Positions 24,355 to 34,903 of a DNA stretch of 64,000 nucleotides are shown here, one piece after another. The first letter of the stretch is position 1; every line of letters starts with the position of its first letter. A program made the translations under genes and the position numbers. The notes below the pieces were generated by a model. That model made no database searches, was not told the origin of the DNA, and saw nothing but the letters and a program-made list of their open reading frames with translations. This DNA comes from Sporopachydermia quercuum (lineage: Eukaryota; Ascomycota; Sporopachydermiomycetes; Sporopachydermiales; Sporopachydermiaceae): assembly GCA_001599295.1 (NCBI GenBank), contig BCGN01000011.1:186001-250000 (forward strand), written 5' to 3'.

Positions 24355-24969
24355 CTATTTAGCGCTAGATGTGTTCGTATTATGTGCATTGGTATTATTT
24401 GAAGGTTGAATTGTCTCCAATTCTATACCTGAAGGTCCCGTTTCAACATCAAGGGATCCTTCAAAAAATGTCGTTCTTAGTTCTTTCCATCTACTTGTCC
24501 AAGTTCCAAGAGAAACAAGTACAAATGCAGAAACCCCTTGTAGAATCCACCAAAGAGGCGATGAGGGAAGTTGTCTTGAATAAGCCCATACGACAAGAAA
24601 GTTGACTGTATGCAAAGTCAAAGCAAAATCCCAAGCTAGCTTACTGCGTCCAACGATGACAGTCATAAATACAACACATATCAGAGTATCAAGCAGCCAC
24701 ATACCACATAGTGTCCAACCCAGTGTATTTGTATTTGTAACATACGTCCAACTAAACACCCAGTCAAATGTGAAGGGATAACCGCTCATAACTGAGATCA
24801 GAATACAAAGAAGAAAGGAAACCACGTAATAGCATGTCTGCAATGCTATTATCTGAAACGATATTCTTGATGGTGAAAGGTAATCTGATTCATGGAATGA
24901 ATGTGATATCCCTGACACTATGGGTGTGTACTGAGAACTTGCCTTACTGAAAATGTCTCCTAAGCCCAT
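24355..24969 (-). CDS. SYS1: Golgi membrane protein Sys1
   Basis: This 204-residue multi-span membrane protein is of the Sys1 family. In yeast Sys1 recruits the Arl3 GTPase (acetylated N-terminus) to the late Golgi, upstream of Arl1 and GRIP-domain golgins. Signature segments are LSPSRISFQIIALQTCYYVVSF near the start, the central GWTLCGMWLLDTLICVVFM, and the highly conserved IVGRSKLAWDFALTLHTVNFLVVW. Four hydrophobic spans are visible, followed by a polar Asn/Thr-rich tail. Length matches the family (about 200). The gene is divergent from DRS1 and shares a 424-base intergenic region with it. Confidence 0.93.
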   Translation of the reverse strand: MGLGDIFSKASSQYTPIVSGISHSFHESDYLSPSRISFQIIALQTCYYVVSFLLCILISVMSGYPFTFDWVFSWTYVTNTNTLGWTLCGMWLLDTLICVVFMTVIVGRSKLAWDFALTLHTVNFLVVWAYSRQLPSSPLWWILQGVSAFVLVSLGTWTSRWKELRTTFFEGSLDVETGPSGIELETIQPSNNTNAHNTNTSSAK

Positions 24970-25393
24970 TGCAATAAATTCCTTCTAGAACTGTGTTGCT
25001 ACTAATGTGATAGCACTGGTTATTTTATCAAATGTAAACTGATCGGGCATAAAGGTAATTAGAGATTTATTTATCTCTTTATTGTGCGTTGTTAATCGTT
25101 CCTGAATTTTGGATACATATACAAACAGATACGTGATAATAAAATTATCAAATAACTGCCCAAATAGGAATATATGATAACGTGACTTGCATTACTCGTT
25201 GAGGTAGCCGGAGAAAAAATTTATTTATATAGAGGCTCTTTTCATACATCTTGGAAATGTGAAAATGTATTACTTGTTTACTATGGACGAAATATCTTTA
25301 GATAGACTAGCAATGACATTAGACATTCTAGTTCTGTTGAGGTTTGCTATTGACAAGGAGCGCTTTTGTCTATCGGTTGAACAATTTTAGACC
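24970..25393. promoter_or_regulatory. Divergent promoter region of SYS1 and DRS1
   Basis: These 424 AT-rich bases lie between two divergent start codons. I recognise no specific factor site. Confidence 0.4.
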
Positions 25394-27667
25394 ATGGTGA
25401 AGCGTGGCAGAACTAAGTACGATGACATCGTACATACAATTTCTGATAGTGAAGATGATATACCTGATTATGATTTCGAAGAAGGGGGAAATGAAAATGC
25501 TTTACTGAAGTCAACTNCTAAGGCGAAAGCTCCCAAGAAAAGAAAGAAGAAGTCTGACGATGATGATGATGATATCTTGAACAAAGATTTTGTTTTTGGT
25601 GAAGCTACAGGGCTTACTGGTTCTTTCAATGATTGGGATTTTGGGATTGAGGAACATATGAAAAATGGGAAAGATGTTGACTTAGACAAGATTATTCGAA
25701 AAAAGGGAGGCTTGAATGATGTGTGGAAGAATGATGAGTTGGAAAATGAACATAGTGACAGTGAAAACAAAGATCACAACGATAGCGATGAGGAAGACGC
25801 TGATGCTGAGAATGAGATTGAAAATAGGAAGGAGGTCAGTAAATCTACAAAGCTCGTTCTCAACGAAGTAGAAAAGAGAAAAGTTAAAGATGGAGCAGCT
25901 AGTGAAGATACTTTGGGTAATTCCGATGAAGTTGATGATAGTAGCTCTGGCGAGCAGAATAACACAGAGAATGATAATGATGATGACGACGACGATAATA
26001 ACGAGGATGACGAAGTTGGCGAAGATGACCAGAACGGTAGTGTTGCTGCTGTTGAAAATAATGATGATGGTTTATCAACTGTAGATGCTGATATGAGTGG
26101 TGCTGAAGTGGAAAGTGAAAATGATAGTCCAGAACGCATCAAAGATTTTTATAATACCGAAGCGGAAGCTGAGTTTGCTAATGTTTCAGTACATAAAAGT
26201 TTCAACACATTGTCTTTGTCTAGACCTACTTTAAAGGGTATAACAGCTCTTGGTTATAGCGCACCTTCTCCGATCCAAGGTAAAGTAATCCCCATTGCTC
26301 TATTAGGTAAAGATATAGTGGCAGGTGCTGCTACTGGTTCAGGNAAAACAGCGGCGTATATTATTCCTATCATTGAAAGACTTCTATATAAACCTAGTAA
26401 GTTGTCTGCTACTAGGGTGATTATTCTGACTCCTACTAGAGAACTTGGTATACAAGTCTGTGACGTTGGTAGAAAACTTGGTCAGTTTGTCAATAACTTA
26501 AGCTTCGGTTTGGCCATCGGCGGTCTGAATCTGAGACAACAAGAACAAGAACTAAAAAGCAGGCCTGATATCGTTGTTGCTACACCTGGTAGGATAATTG
26601 ATCATATTCGTAATTCTGCCAGCTTTTCGGTTGATGATGTCGAAATTCTTGTAGTCGATGAAGCCGATAGAATGCTTGATGAAGGTTTCCAGGTAGAGTT
26701 GACTGAAATTTTGTCATTGATTCCTACTAGAAGNCAAACACTCCTCTTCTCTGCTACAATGAACTCGAAAATCAAGGATTTGATTCAACTTTCGATGAAG
26801 AAGCCTGTGAGAGTCATGGTCAATCCTCCTAAGCAAGCTGCCGAAAAGCTTAGCCAAGAATTCATCAGAATAAGGAAACGAGAAAGCCTGAAGTCTGCTG
26901 TTTTATTTCATGTCTTGACCAATTTCACAGTACTTAACACTCAGAGAACTATTATCTTTGTTTCTAGGAAAGAAATGGCTCATAGACTCCGTATAATTCT
27001 AGGATTACTTGGTATAAGGGTGGGTGAGCTACATGGCTCTTTGAGCCAGGAGCAGAGGTTACAGAACGTCATTGCCTTTAAAGAGCTGAAGTTGTCGGTA
27101 ATCGTTTGTACCGATTTGGCTTCTAGAGGTTTAGATATTCCTAAGGTTGAGGTAGTAATCAATTATGACATGCCAAAATCTTATGACGTGTACATTCATC
27201 GAGTAGGTCGAACAGCGAGAGCCGGTAGGTCAGGTAGAAGTATTTCATTTGTTAGTGACTCATCTGCTGATAGATCCATTGTTAAGGAAGCCATAAAAAG
27301 TGTCAAAGAATCGAAGAACGGTAAAGCTTCAGCAAGAAATATCAGTTGGCCTGAAGTTGAGAAGATCAACAAAAAGATCGATGTATCACAGTCCATCATC
27401 GATGAAATTTTGGCTGAAGAAAAGAGTGAAAAACAACTTGCAATTGCTGAAATGGAACTAAAGAAAGGTGAGAACATATTAAAACATAAGGAAGAAATCA
27501 AATCCAGGCCAAGACGAACATGGTTTGACGATGGAAAAGAGGCTGGAAAAAAAACTATGAAAAAAACTGCTAAAGGTAAGAAGTTATCAGAAAAAGAAGA
27601 GCAAATGAGATCTAAAGGTTCAAAAGGGAAAGATAATAACAATGGAAAAAATAGAAGAAGAAAGTAA
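25394..27667 (+). CDS. DRS1: Nucleolar DEAD-box RNA helicase Drs1
   Basis: This 757-residue ATP-dependent RNA helicase is needed for 60S ribosomal subunit assembly (S. cerevisiae 752). A long acidic N-terminal region contains [10 protein letters not shown] runs. The helicase core starts with the Q motif region ([10 protein letters not shown]) and has motif I AATGSGKT (its third Gly codon is GGN), PTRELG (Ia), TPGR (Ib), DEADR (II, about 425), SAT (III), then motif [15 protein letters not shown]. The region after the core and the Lys-rich C-terminus (ending KNRRRK) match Drs1. Two Ns in the core sit at codon positions that do not disturb the motifs. Confidence 0.96.
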   Translation: MVKRGRTKYDDIVHTISDSEDDIPDYDFEEGGNENALLKSTXKAKAPKKRKKKSDDDDDDILNKDFVFGEATGLTGSFNDWDFGIEEHMKNGKDVDLDKIIRKKGGLNDVWKNDELENEHSDSENKDHNDSDEEDADAENEIENRKEVSKSTKLVLNEVEKRKVKDGAASEDTLGNSDEVDDSSSGEQNNTENDNDDDDDDNNEDDEVGEDDQNGSVAAVENNDDGLSTVDADMSGAEVESENDSPERIKDFYNTEAEAEFANVSVHKSFNTLSLSRPTLKGITALGYSAPSPIQGKVIPIALLGKDIVAGAATGSXKTAAYIIPIIERLLYKPSKLSATRVIILTPTRELGIQVCDVGRKLGQFVNNLSFGLAIGGLNLRQQEQELKSRPDIVVATPGRIIDHIRNSASFSVDDVEILVVDEADRMLDEGFQVELTEILSLIPTRXQTLLFSATMNSKIKDLIQLSMKKPVRVMVNPPKQAAEKLSQEFIRIRKRESLKSAVLFHVLTNFTVLNTQRTIIFVSRKEMAHRLRIILGLLGIRVGELHGSLSQEQRLQNVIAFKELKLSVIVCTDLASRGLDIPKVEVVINYDMPKSYDVYIHRVGRTARAGRSGRSISFVSDSSADRSIVKEAIKSVKESKNGKASARNISWPEVEKINKKIDVSQSIIDEILAEEKSEKQLAIAEMELKKGENILKHKEEIKSRPRRTWFDDGKEAGKKTMKKTAKGKKLSEKEEQMRSKGSKGKDNNNGKNRRRK

Positions 27668-27926
27668 CATAAACCGTGGGGTAGAGAACCAATATATCAG
27701 CACCAGCCTAAAGGTCAATTGATAGTAGGGCACGATTAATAACCATAACAGAAGAAAAACATTAGAATGATCTGACACTGCTGAATTATTCATGCTTCAT
27801 GGTTGTCTATATAAAGGAGTTTCATGTAATCAATCGATATTCAATAAAATGAGTGTGTTTATTTAATCTATAGTTATTTTGGTGGGAAGTTTATCCCTCA
27901 TTAACCGCTTCAAAAAGAATCGGAGG

Positions 27927-29872
27927 TCACTCATAATAAAAATCCAGATCGTTTATTAGTTTTTCAATATCTTCATCATCAGCTTTGTTTGTTTGTGAAG
28001 AAACATTGATATTGTCTTTCCCCAGAAAGTTCAGATGAAATTTTAATTTTATATCAGACAACGTGTTTATTTGACTTTTTGTTTCCGGAGAAAGAAACTT
28101 ACCGTTTGTAATCAGCTGAAGTCCATCTCCCCATTCATACGCTAACTCGGGGGTGTCGGTAAAGAATACCAGCAAAGGTGCGCTTGTATCATCTTTTCCT
28201 ATAAGTGTGATCTTCTTGTAAACCCTGCGTGATTGCAGATGTATAATTTTTGGTGTATCGTCGTTTGCCACTGACATATCCTCAATTCTAACAACAGCTA
28301 TTTTTCCAACATTGATTGTGGAACAAGCCTTTCTGAACCCATGAAGAGTTTCTGGTTTCTCGACAAACTTCAGGTATTGGATAAATCTACGATCGCTGGA
28401 AAGAGACATATAATAAACATATGGGGTCTCTTGAGTCATTGATTGGTCGAGAGGATTATCTGCTAAAAGCCAGGCTCCTTTCATGAGACTAATGACCCTT
28501 TGCTCTTTTACAAAATTCTTGCTTTGAAGAACTGTTTCCTTCTCAAGTTTACTAAATAGTCATTTCGTCAGTAACCATTCTGATATATGCACATAAAAAA
28601 TCACAAAATCACTTACTCAATTTCCTCTCGAAAGACTTCCTTTTTGCTTGATCGTATATCTTCCAACTGAAACTCGCGAATGTCGTGATAATTCAACCCT
28701 TCAATGAAGTCTGTCGCATCGTCGATTGTCGCATTGATTGGTAATGAGCCATGTAGTTTCTTGAATGCGACCTCTAGCAATTCATATATGACCTCTAGAT
28801 CTTCGACTTCCGCTTTACTCGCTTTCCAAATGTTCAAAAATAGATTCACTGTGTAAAAGTAGAGCAAACTCCACCCTGTTGAGTACTTTTTGAGATTGAG
28901 TTTCTGATTCTTTAAATCGACTTTATCTCCAATTAAAACAAAATGATACAATAATTCTGAAACTTTTTGGCACGCTAAAATTAATGGGAAGCAATATTCA
29001 GCAGAACTAAACATAAGNTGTTCTGAATAGTTCTTCTTGAATGTCAAATTTTGGTCTTTCAAGAAAGATATAATGTCCAAGATATCCAGCAATGGTAGTT
29101 TGAGTAGTTCTTTAGTGGGATCACCATGTATGCCAATTTTGGCCCATTGGGCCGAGTTATAACTAATATTTTCTTTTGAGCTGATCGATACTAGGCCCGA
29201 CAACACGGCCATGAGCTCGGATGTAATTATCGAATGAATATGTGATGATTTATTTGGTAGAGTTGTCTTTAGATATATAGTAATATTGTCGTAGACATTT
29301 TTGAACTGGATCGAAGTAGCTCTAATAGTTTTGCTCGAATATTTATCATCTATCACATCTCCGATAGAATTAATGAGCCCAGTATCACGTACCCTGATAA
29401 AGGAGAAGATAAGCAATTCATCAATTGTGACTTCTCTGTCATTCTTATGAGTATAAGCATTGAACAGGGAACACAGTAACCCAATGCACGTATGATAAAA
29501 ATGTGCATCATTGGCACTAAATTTCATGGATAAGCTCTCAAACAGTACAAGATTTTGATTCAATGTGTCGATGAACACATCCTTTATAATTGTGCTTACC
29601 TTGGATATCATATCCAGTATTTGTGCAAGTATACTAAGACATGCTGTTGTTACTATCAGTTGCTCATTCTTTGCAGCGATCTTTATAACCGTCCCAATCA
29701 ACCTCTCGTTAAAAATTGACTGAATATCTGATACATCATAATGTTCAATGTTCCTAGTGAGTTCTAACGTTAGTCTCTGGAATGCCTGGATAGAATCAAG
29801 ATTGTTATCAGATCCTCTCAAAATTTGATCTCTAGCATGTGCCAAAGGTTTCAATAGCCCTATCTCACTCAT
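27927..29872 (-). CDS. LMO1: ELMO/CED-12 homologue Lmo1, two exons
   Basis: The exons are 28617-29872 and 27927-28551, giving 626 residues (S. cerevisiae Lmo1 665). Lmo1 partners with the DOCK-type exchange factor Dck1 to activate the Rac-like GTPase Rho5. Exon 1 encodes the helical armadillo/ELMO part. After splicing the frame reads through DKLEKETVLQSKNFVKEQRV into a PH-like domain containing FIQYLKFVEKPETLHGF and WGDGLQLITNGKFLSPETK; the latter closely follows the human ELMO segment with DGLNALLGKDM. A Pro-poor acidic tail ends the protein. The two reading frames look like separate genes unless the intron is removed; the joint gives an uninterrupted ELMO-like architecture. Confidence 0.85.
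28552..28616 (-). other. LMO1 intron, 65 nt
   Basis: The donor is GTAAGT, TTACTGAC is the branch motif and TTTAG the acceptor. The intron splits an Asp codon (GA|T), and without splicing the frame ends at once. Confidence 0.85.
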
Positions 29873-30825
29873 GATCTGTTTGAGACACTATTTGGGATTT
29901 CTAGTTGCTATGTATGTTTACTCGATCTTGTTTGTGGCAGTTGACTTTTGTTGCTGTTTTATAGTCTGTATGGTTCATGACTTTGACCGCACAAGTTGAA
30001 GAATTAATTATCAACTCCGGGTGATGATTAATTTTCACTTGTGGTGCGGTTGCTCATTTGGGAATTGGAGAACTACAAGGGGAGATTCAATCTATTTTGT
30101 GGACATCTTGAGTGTGTGGTGTATTGATATTATTATGGTGCCGTATTCTATATAGTGTGCATTCAAGAATATACTTTCTAAATTGTAGTTATTTGACTAT
30201 TACAGTATAATCCATTTTTTACCATTCAATCCACGTTGGTCTGGTCAGCTTTTCATGACGATTTCGCAATTTAGAATCTGGAAGTTTCCTAAGAGGTGCT
30301 TCAGGACGCCCACACATTAAAATATACTTGGCCGAAAATCAATTCTTATTGCGGACATGCAAATTTTATTAGAAGGACGTCTCTTTCCGTCTTCATTGGA
30401 TCTATGCTGTCTCGTTTCTTTTTTTTTTGTATTACATTTCTATCTCTTGAATGCTTCCTTTCAACTTTGCCGTCAATTGTTCCTTTCTATTTTCTTTCAG
30501 TTATGCTTTTCCGCAGCGTAGCACTTTAGTACGATGTATTGAGTTGATTAGTTGATAACTATTACTGCTTTAGGATTAGGGTTCTATCTAATAAGATTTC
30601 AGTGTAAAACTCGATAGTTGGTATTTGAATTAATATAATACATTACATATGAACAATAAATTATGTCTTTAGTATTTTCTGAGCCTCAACGATCAAAGTC
30701 ACAGTGTATTTTCATCATCTAAGGACAAGAAACAACGAAGCAGGACAGAACACCGAAAACTTTGTAATCGGCAGGGTTGGAAAAGAAGGAGGTCACTAAA
30801 CACGTTGTCAAAGTAAACCCCACAC
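29873..30825. other. Intergenic region between LMO1 and the DUF4112 gene
   Basis: This contains the LMO1 promoter and the 3' flank of the DUF4112 gene. A 77-codon Phe-rich frame at 30296-30529 looks like chance. No RNA gene is seen. Confidence 0.5.
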
Positions 30826-31599
30826 TTACAACACAGTACGTCCTTCTATACCAGTACTGTGCGAAAAATCATTCAACTCAACTAACGTACCGGTCGAATC
30901 TTCCGAAGACTGCAGATTATTTAAGAGACTCACTTCTTCCAAATAACGATCGAGTATTAAGACATTTCGGGAATTTGTTCTATATGCGATATCCACTATC
31001 ACACCTGCAAATGGTATGAGACCAACTAAGAAGTCGACAACAATGTTTCCGATCATAAGCGTTCTTTCCTTCAAAGGAAGCCCCTGACCTCTGAAACCTT
31101 TGATCTGACACGCAGTGCGAAACACCATAACTGATAAACCGACTTGAATCAATGTTCCGATCCATGGTACTATGCCGATGATGGCATTCCACCCCATTCG
31201 TAGCCCACAGAATGTAAATTTGAGGTCCAAACTATATGCTCTTCTTCTCATTTTTCGTAAAGTTTTCTTATCATCTTCGCATATATGTTCTGGGATTGGT
31301 CTTTTTCGTTTTAGAGCTTTAACTTGATCTCTTTTCTCTAATGGAACAGTTTCTGGATAGTACTGTGATGAAGGGGACTTAGTTAGATGGATGATCATGT
31401 AACGAAAATGATTCAAACAATTTACTTACCTCTTCGAAATATGGATCTTCAGTTCCAAACTTATTCAATCTGGTTTCTTTGAATATCTAAGAAATAAAGA
31501 AATAATTAGTAACGAAGCAATCAATCATCAATAATTGTATCAGGTTCCAAAATTTATACATACTTTTTTCAAAACAATTCTGGTAATAAATGATGTCAT
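30826..31599 (-). CDS. DUF4112 membrane protein, three exons
   Basis: The exons are 31564-31599, 31430-31486 and 30826-31362, giving 209 residues. The spliced protein begins MTSFITRIVLKK, then IFKETRLNKFGTEDPYFEE, then YYPETVPLEKRDQ. It continues with basic sequence and two hydrophobic segments (WNAIIGIVPWIGTLIQVGLSV and IVVDFLVGLIPFAGVIVDIAY), the D/N-x-IIG-(I/L)-IP-(W/F)-(I/A)-G pattern of DUF4112 proteins. Family members are small fungal and bacterial membrane proteins of unknown function. All three exon joints are in phase 0 with good splice signals, and EDPYFEE just before the second joint is typical of fungal members. The N-terminus could serve as a membrane or mitochondrial targeting signal, but location is unknown. 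Confidence 0.8.
31363..31429 (-). other. DUF4112 gene, intron 2, 67 nt
   Basis: The donor is GTAAGT, TCTAAC the branch motif and CACAG the acceptor. An AAG directly after the branch motif is too close to be used. Confidence 0.8.
31487..31563 (-). other. DUF4112 gene, intron 1, 77 nt
   Basis: The donor is GTATGT, with a TTACTAAT branch motif and TTCTTAG acceptor. The first exon is only 36 bases. Confidence 0.78.
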
Positions 31600-32141
31600 T
31601 TTTGCTTGTGAAAACTTCTAACTATATAGAGCTATGAGGATGATAGACTTATACCTACTATGATACGATAACTGTTGTTTGGTTGCAGTCGTGGCACCAC
31701 TATTCTTTCTTTTTCTAATATCGAATGGGGAAAGAAATGAATAGAGAACATATAGATTTCTTGAAAATTATAGGGCTAATGAGAACACATTCTGTCATTC
31801 ATCTTAACATCGTATACGTCATCTTTTACTTTTTCTATCTAGCTCACAAACTACTCAAAAACACAGCGAACAGAGTAACAAGATTCTACAACAGAAATAG
31901 ACAGCCATAAATTTAAATATAAAATAAGAATGAATTTATCAAGGAATTTATTATAAAAAGTATTCAGCTGAAATTCAATATTACATTCAGCGTACCAGAA
32001 GAGTATATACAGGAAAGAAAGCATTTTGAAGTAGGCACAATGCCAATAGGATAATACTACTTCACAACAGATAGCCATATTAAAATAAAAAATTCAATAT
32101 TGACCAGCTTTAAATAATTTTTTTGGAGCAGACTCACCAGT
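31600..32141. other. Intergenic region between the DUF4112 and bZIP genes
   Basis: These 542 AT-rich bases separate two minus-strand genes. Nothing is recognised in them beyond the presumed DUF4112 promoter and bZIP 3' region. Confidence 0.5.
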
Positions 32142-32708
32142 TTAGCAATCACCAACATCGATTGATTCAACTAAAGTACTTCCTTTCTCACCTAATTCCT
32201 TTATCAATATGTACTTGAGTTTGATCAAATGCTCCCTCAAACATACATTTGCTTGTTTTAATTCTAAGTTTTCACGCTTGAGCTCGGCATTCTCATTTTT
32301 GGCATCAGCCAAAGATTCATTCAATCCAGAAAAATTCTCTATCTGTTCCTCCAACTCTTTAATATACTTGTTTCTTCTCTCCCTGTAAGTTTTCTGAGCA
32401 ACCCTATTTTGTTCAGCACGCTTCGTAGGAGTTATCCTTTTTCTAGTCCGGGAAGATATCTTGACTGGTGGTACTTCATCTACTGAAGGCATAGAAGGCA
32501 TAGAGGTTGACTCTTCTAATTCAACACGTGCAAAGCGAAAGCTAGGTGACACTACAGTGTTGGGTAAGCTTTCTTGCGTGGCAGATGCAAGAGCTGCCGC
32601 AACTTCATCGACACTCGGGTAAGAGGATTGAGTCATGTCATTCAAAGGAAAGTTCTGACCCTGAGCCATGCCAGTAGAGTCGTAGTTGGTAGTTTCACTA
32701 GTTACCAT
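32142..32708 (-). CDS. bZIP transcription factor, Yap/Pap1-like
   Basis: This 188-residue protein has one bZIP domain at about residues 90-165. The basic region reads KRAEQNRVAQKTYRERRNKY, matching the fungal Yap/Pap1 pattern NxxAQxxFR except that Tyr replaces Phe. It runs straight into a zipper with Leu or equivalent residues every seven positions, through ELEEQIENFSGLNESLADAK and ELKRENLELKQANVCLREHL. The N-terminus is short and Ser/Thr/Pro-rich. It lacks an obvious Cys-rich redox domain, with single Cys residues only in the zipper and at the C-terminus, so a Yap1-type oxidant sensor is unlikely. Exact orthology is unclear. It is divergent from the large Ser/Asn-rich gene, across 2.2 kb. 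Confidence 0.82.
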   Translation of the reverse strand: MVTSETTNYDSTGMAQGQNFPLNDMTQSSYPSVDEVAAALASATQESLPNTVVSPSFRFARVELEESTSMPSMPSVDEVPPVKISSRTRKRITPTKRAEQNRVAQKTYRERRNKYIKELEEQIENFSGLNESLADAKNENAELKRENLELKQANVCLREHLIKLKYILIKELGEKGSTLVESIDVGDC

Positions 32709-34903
32709 ATTGTTAATATCATGATGGATTGCTATGTACTAACTGCGCAATCTCTGGATGTGCAAAGTAAATGACCTATTCCAATCATCCTTTATCTTGC
32801 CCCTTTTAACGTAGANGGAGTGAATCTATAAACAATTACTATTCCTTATGATCCACTTCGACAATCTAACTGTATATAGCATGTATTACTGTCTCAAGTA
32901 TTACAATTGATATGGAGTTATCCCTAAGTAAATTGTCATTAAGTGTCTTCCTCGCTATAATTACAATTGTATAATACAACAATCAAAGTGTACACCCTGA
33001 AATGAGACACCACACTACTTTGTAGAGNACACCAGAAACCAGTCGCAAGGCCAGGCCCAATGTTACAACCCAATGATAATTAATTCAATCAATACCAGGC
33101 ATCAATTTGTTATACATTGAAAAGCAATTAATATATTAGACACATTAAACATCAGTGTCTAATATAATTTTTAGTCGGTCTCTCAAAGGAATAATAAGTG
33201 GATCAATAAAATAGTCTATTTCAAATTGTTCAAGATTAAGCATACATCGCCATGCCCGAGTCTTTATCGATGAAGCAAGGCATTCGATGATAANAAACCA
33301 ACGAAATCATTTCAAGAATACAAGGACTGAATAGAAGTAATCGCAAAGATTTTCTGGTTTTTCTTTTTTATCACATGAAGGTTAGATATTACCATACACA
33401 ATCGTTCTCCACTATCTCCAATATCCTGAGACCATGCTATTCTACAGGTGCATAGTGAACTAGCAACTACCCATCGCACTCTGCGAAGCTAAACAACACA
33501 GCTTAATTTTAATTCACTCAGTGCGAACGAATAACTTTATAGTGCTTTCTGAAATTCATTATACTGAACCAATCCACAGTACAGTAGAACTATCGTACTT
33601 TTTCTTTTCCATCGAGAGCTATCTTTGCCAGTTATGTTTCACAGCATCAATAATAATACCAACCAAACATTCTACGATATCATCTCCTAATCAAGTATCT
33701 TTACACGACCGAGGGTTCAATTCAGTTTACTGGTACTGAGTATCTGTACACTTTAAAATGCAGCAGCGAACTAAGTCATGGAAATTACTTTCTAACTCAT
33801 TCTTTTATTGATTAAAAATTATCTAATTTATTTCAAAAAACTCGTCATGAACATTTTCGAAACTTTGGCCAATTTGCAAAAATTTTGTTCTTCCCTGTAG
33901 ACAACCTTTGTAAAGTACAACAGTGGTTTTTTCGCACGTAAAACGTTTCGGACAACTTTATATGCTCAAGGGGGTGGTAGAGAGACACAAAACAGACGGT
34001 AGAATTGGGAGACTCTGAAATAAACCAGACAAAATTCAAGTAGTAATAAAACATTGGTTTAGTCTCTATGTGTGCTTTAAGGTGATGATGACTTGCTACT
34101 TACTCCACTGGATGGAAAATAGAAAAATTTAGTGGGAATTTTGTTCATGATTTCACAGAGAAAAGCAGTCGGATGTAATCTTAGTGGAGTGTTAATCAGA
34201 AGTGGGTTAATCAATTAATTGCTGTACCAAATAAATTGAATGATCGTGAATGAAAATTGAAAACTGAAACAAGACTTTTCACGGAATCAAAACAGATGCA
34301 TCATCAAAACACTCGCTACTTATTCAAAAATCTTCAAGTAACACTCAAACACAAAATACCTCAAGGTAGAAATTCTTGTTATATTGATTCACAAGAAAAG
34401 ATACACAAGCCGAAAGCAAATTGAACTTTGACCAGAGTTCTCTCCTTCACAACGCTCTGCAAATCTTCCATAAAGACTTGGCATATGACTTGGTGGAAAC
34501 CAAGCATAATATCAAAAATTAAGTGGTGGACGATCGTTTCATCACAACTGTTTTTCAAAGAATATAGAGAAGATCACTAGAAATCCAATTTTAATTTTTA
34601 TCTTTGAAACAATATACAACACATACATAAGCGCTAGGCACCGAAACTGAGCGAATAATTCACCATAGAAGACAGAAATTGATTGATTTTGTTCGAAAAC
34701 TATCATATCAAACATCGTGCAATGAATCAATAATTAATGTTGTTAGGGTAAGAAGAAGGATAAACCAGTGGATTATATGAGAATCGGCTAATCTACATCG
34801 ACTATCCAACATATAAAATTTTTCTTTCCCTGTTGTCCTTTCTTTCAGCATCTAAGGCCACTTACTCATCCTCATAAAGGTAAGACAATTCAGAACATCA
34901 ATT
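32709..34903. other. Long divergent intergenic region (2.2 kb)
   Basis: This lies between the divergent bZIP and Ser/Asn-rich genes. Length of this kind often marks heavily regulated promoters. A 72-codon frame at 33521-33739 (+) and two short minus-strand frames look like chance. I see no tRNA, 5S or snRNA sequence. Confidence 0.5.

Noticed and set aside
30296-30529. 77-codon Phe-rich frame
   Set aside because: It lies over a T-run in spacer, and its composition is that of random AT-rich DNA.
33440-33500. Possible structural RNA in the 33-kb spacer
   Set aside because: The sequence lacks 5S, tRNA or snRNA hallmarks when compared with remembered consensus sequences.
33521-33739. 72-codon plus-strand frame in the long bZIP upstream region
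   Set aside because: It has no family match and a random-looking composition.
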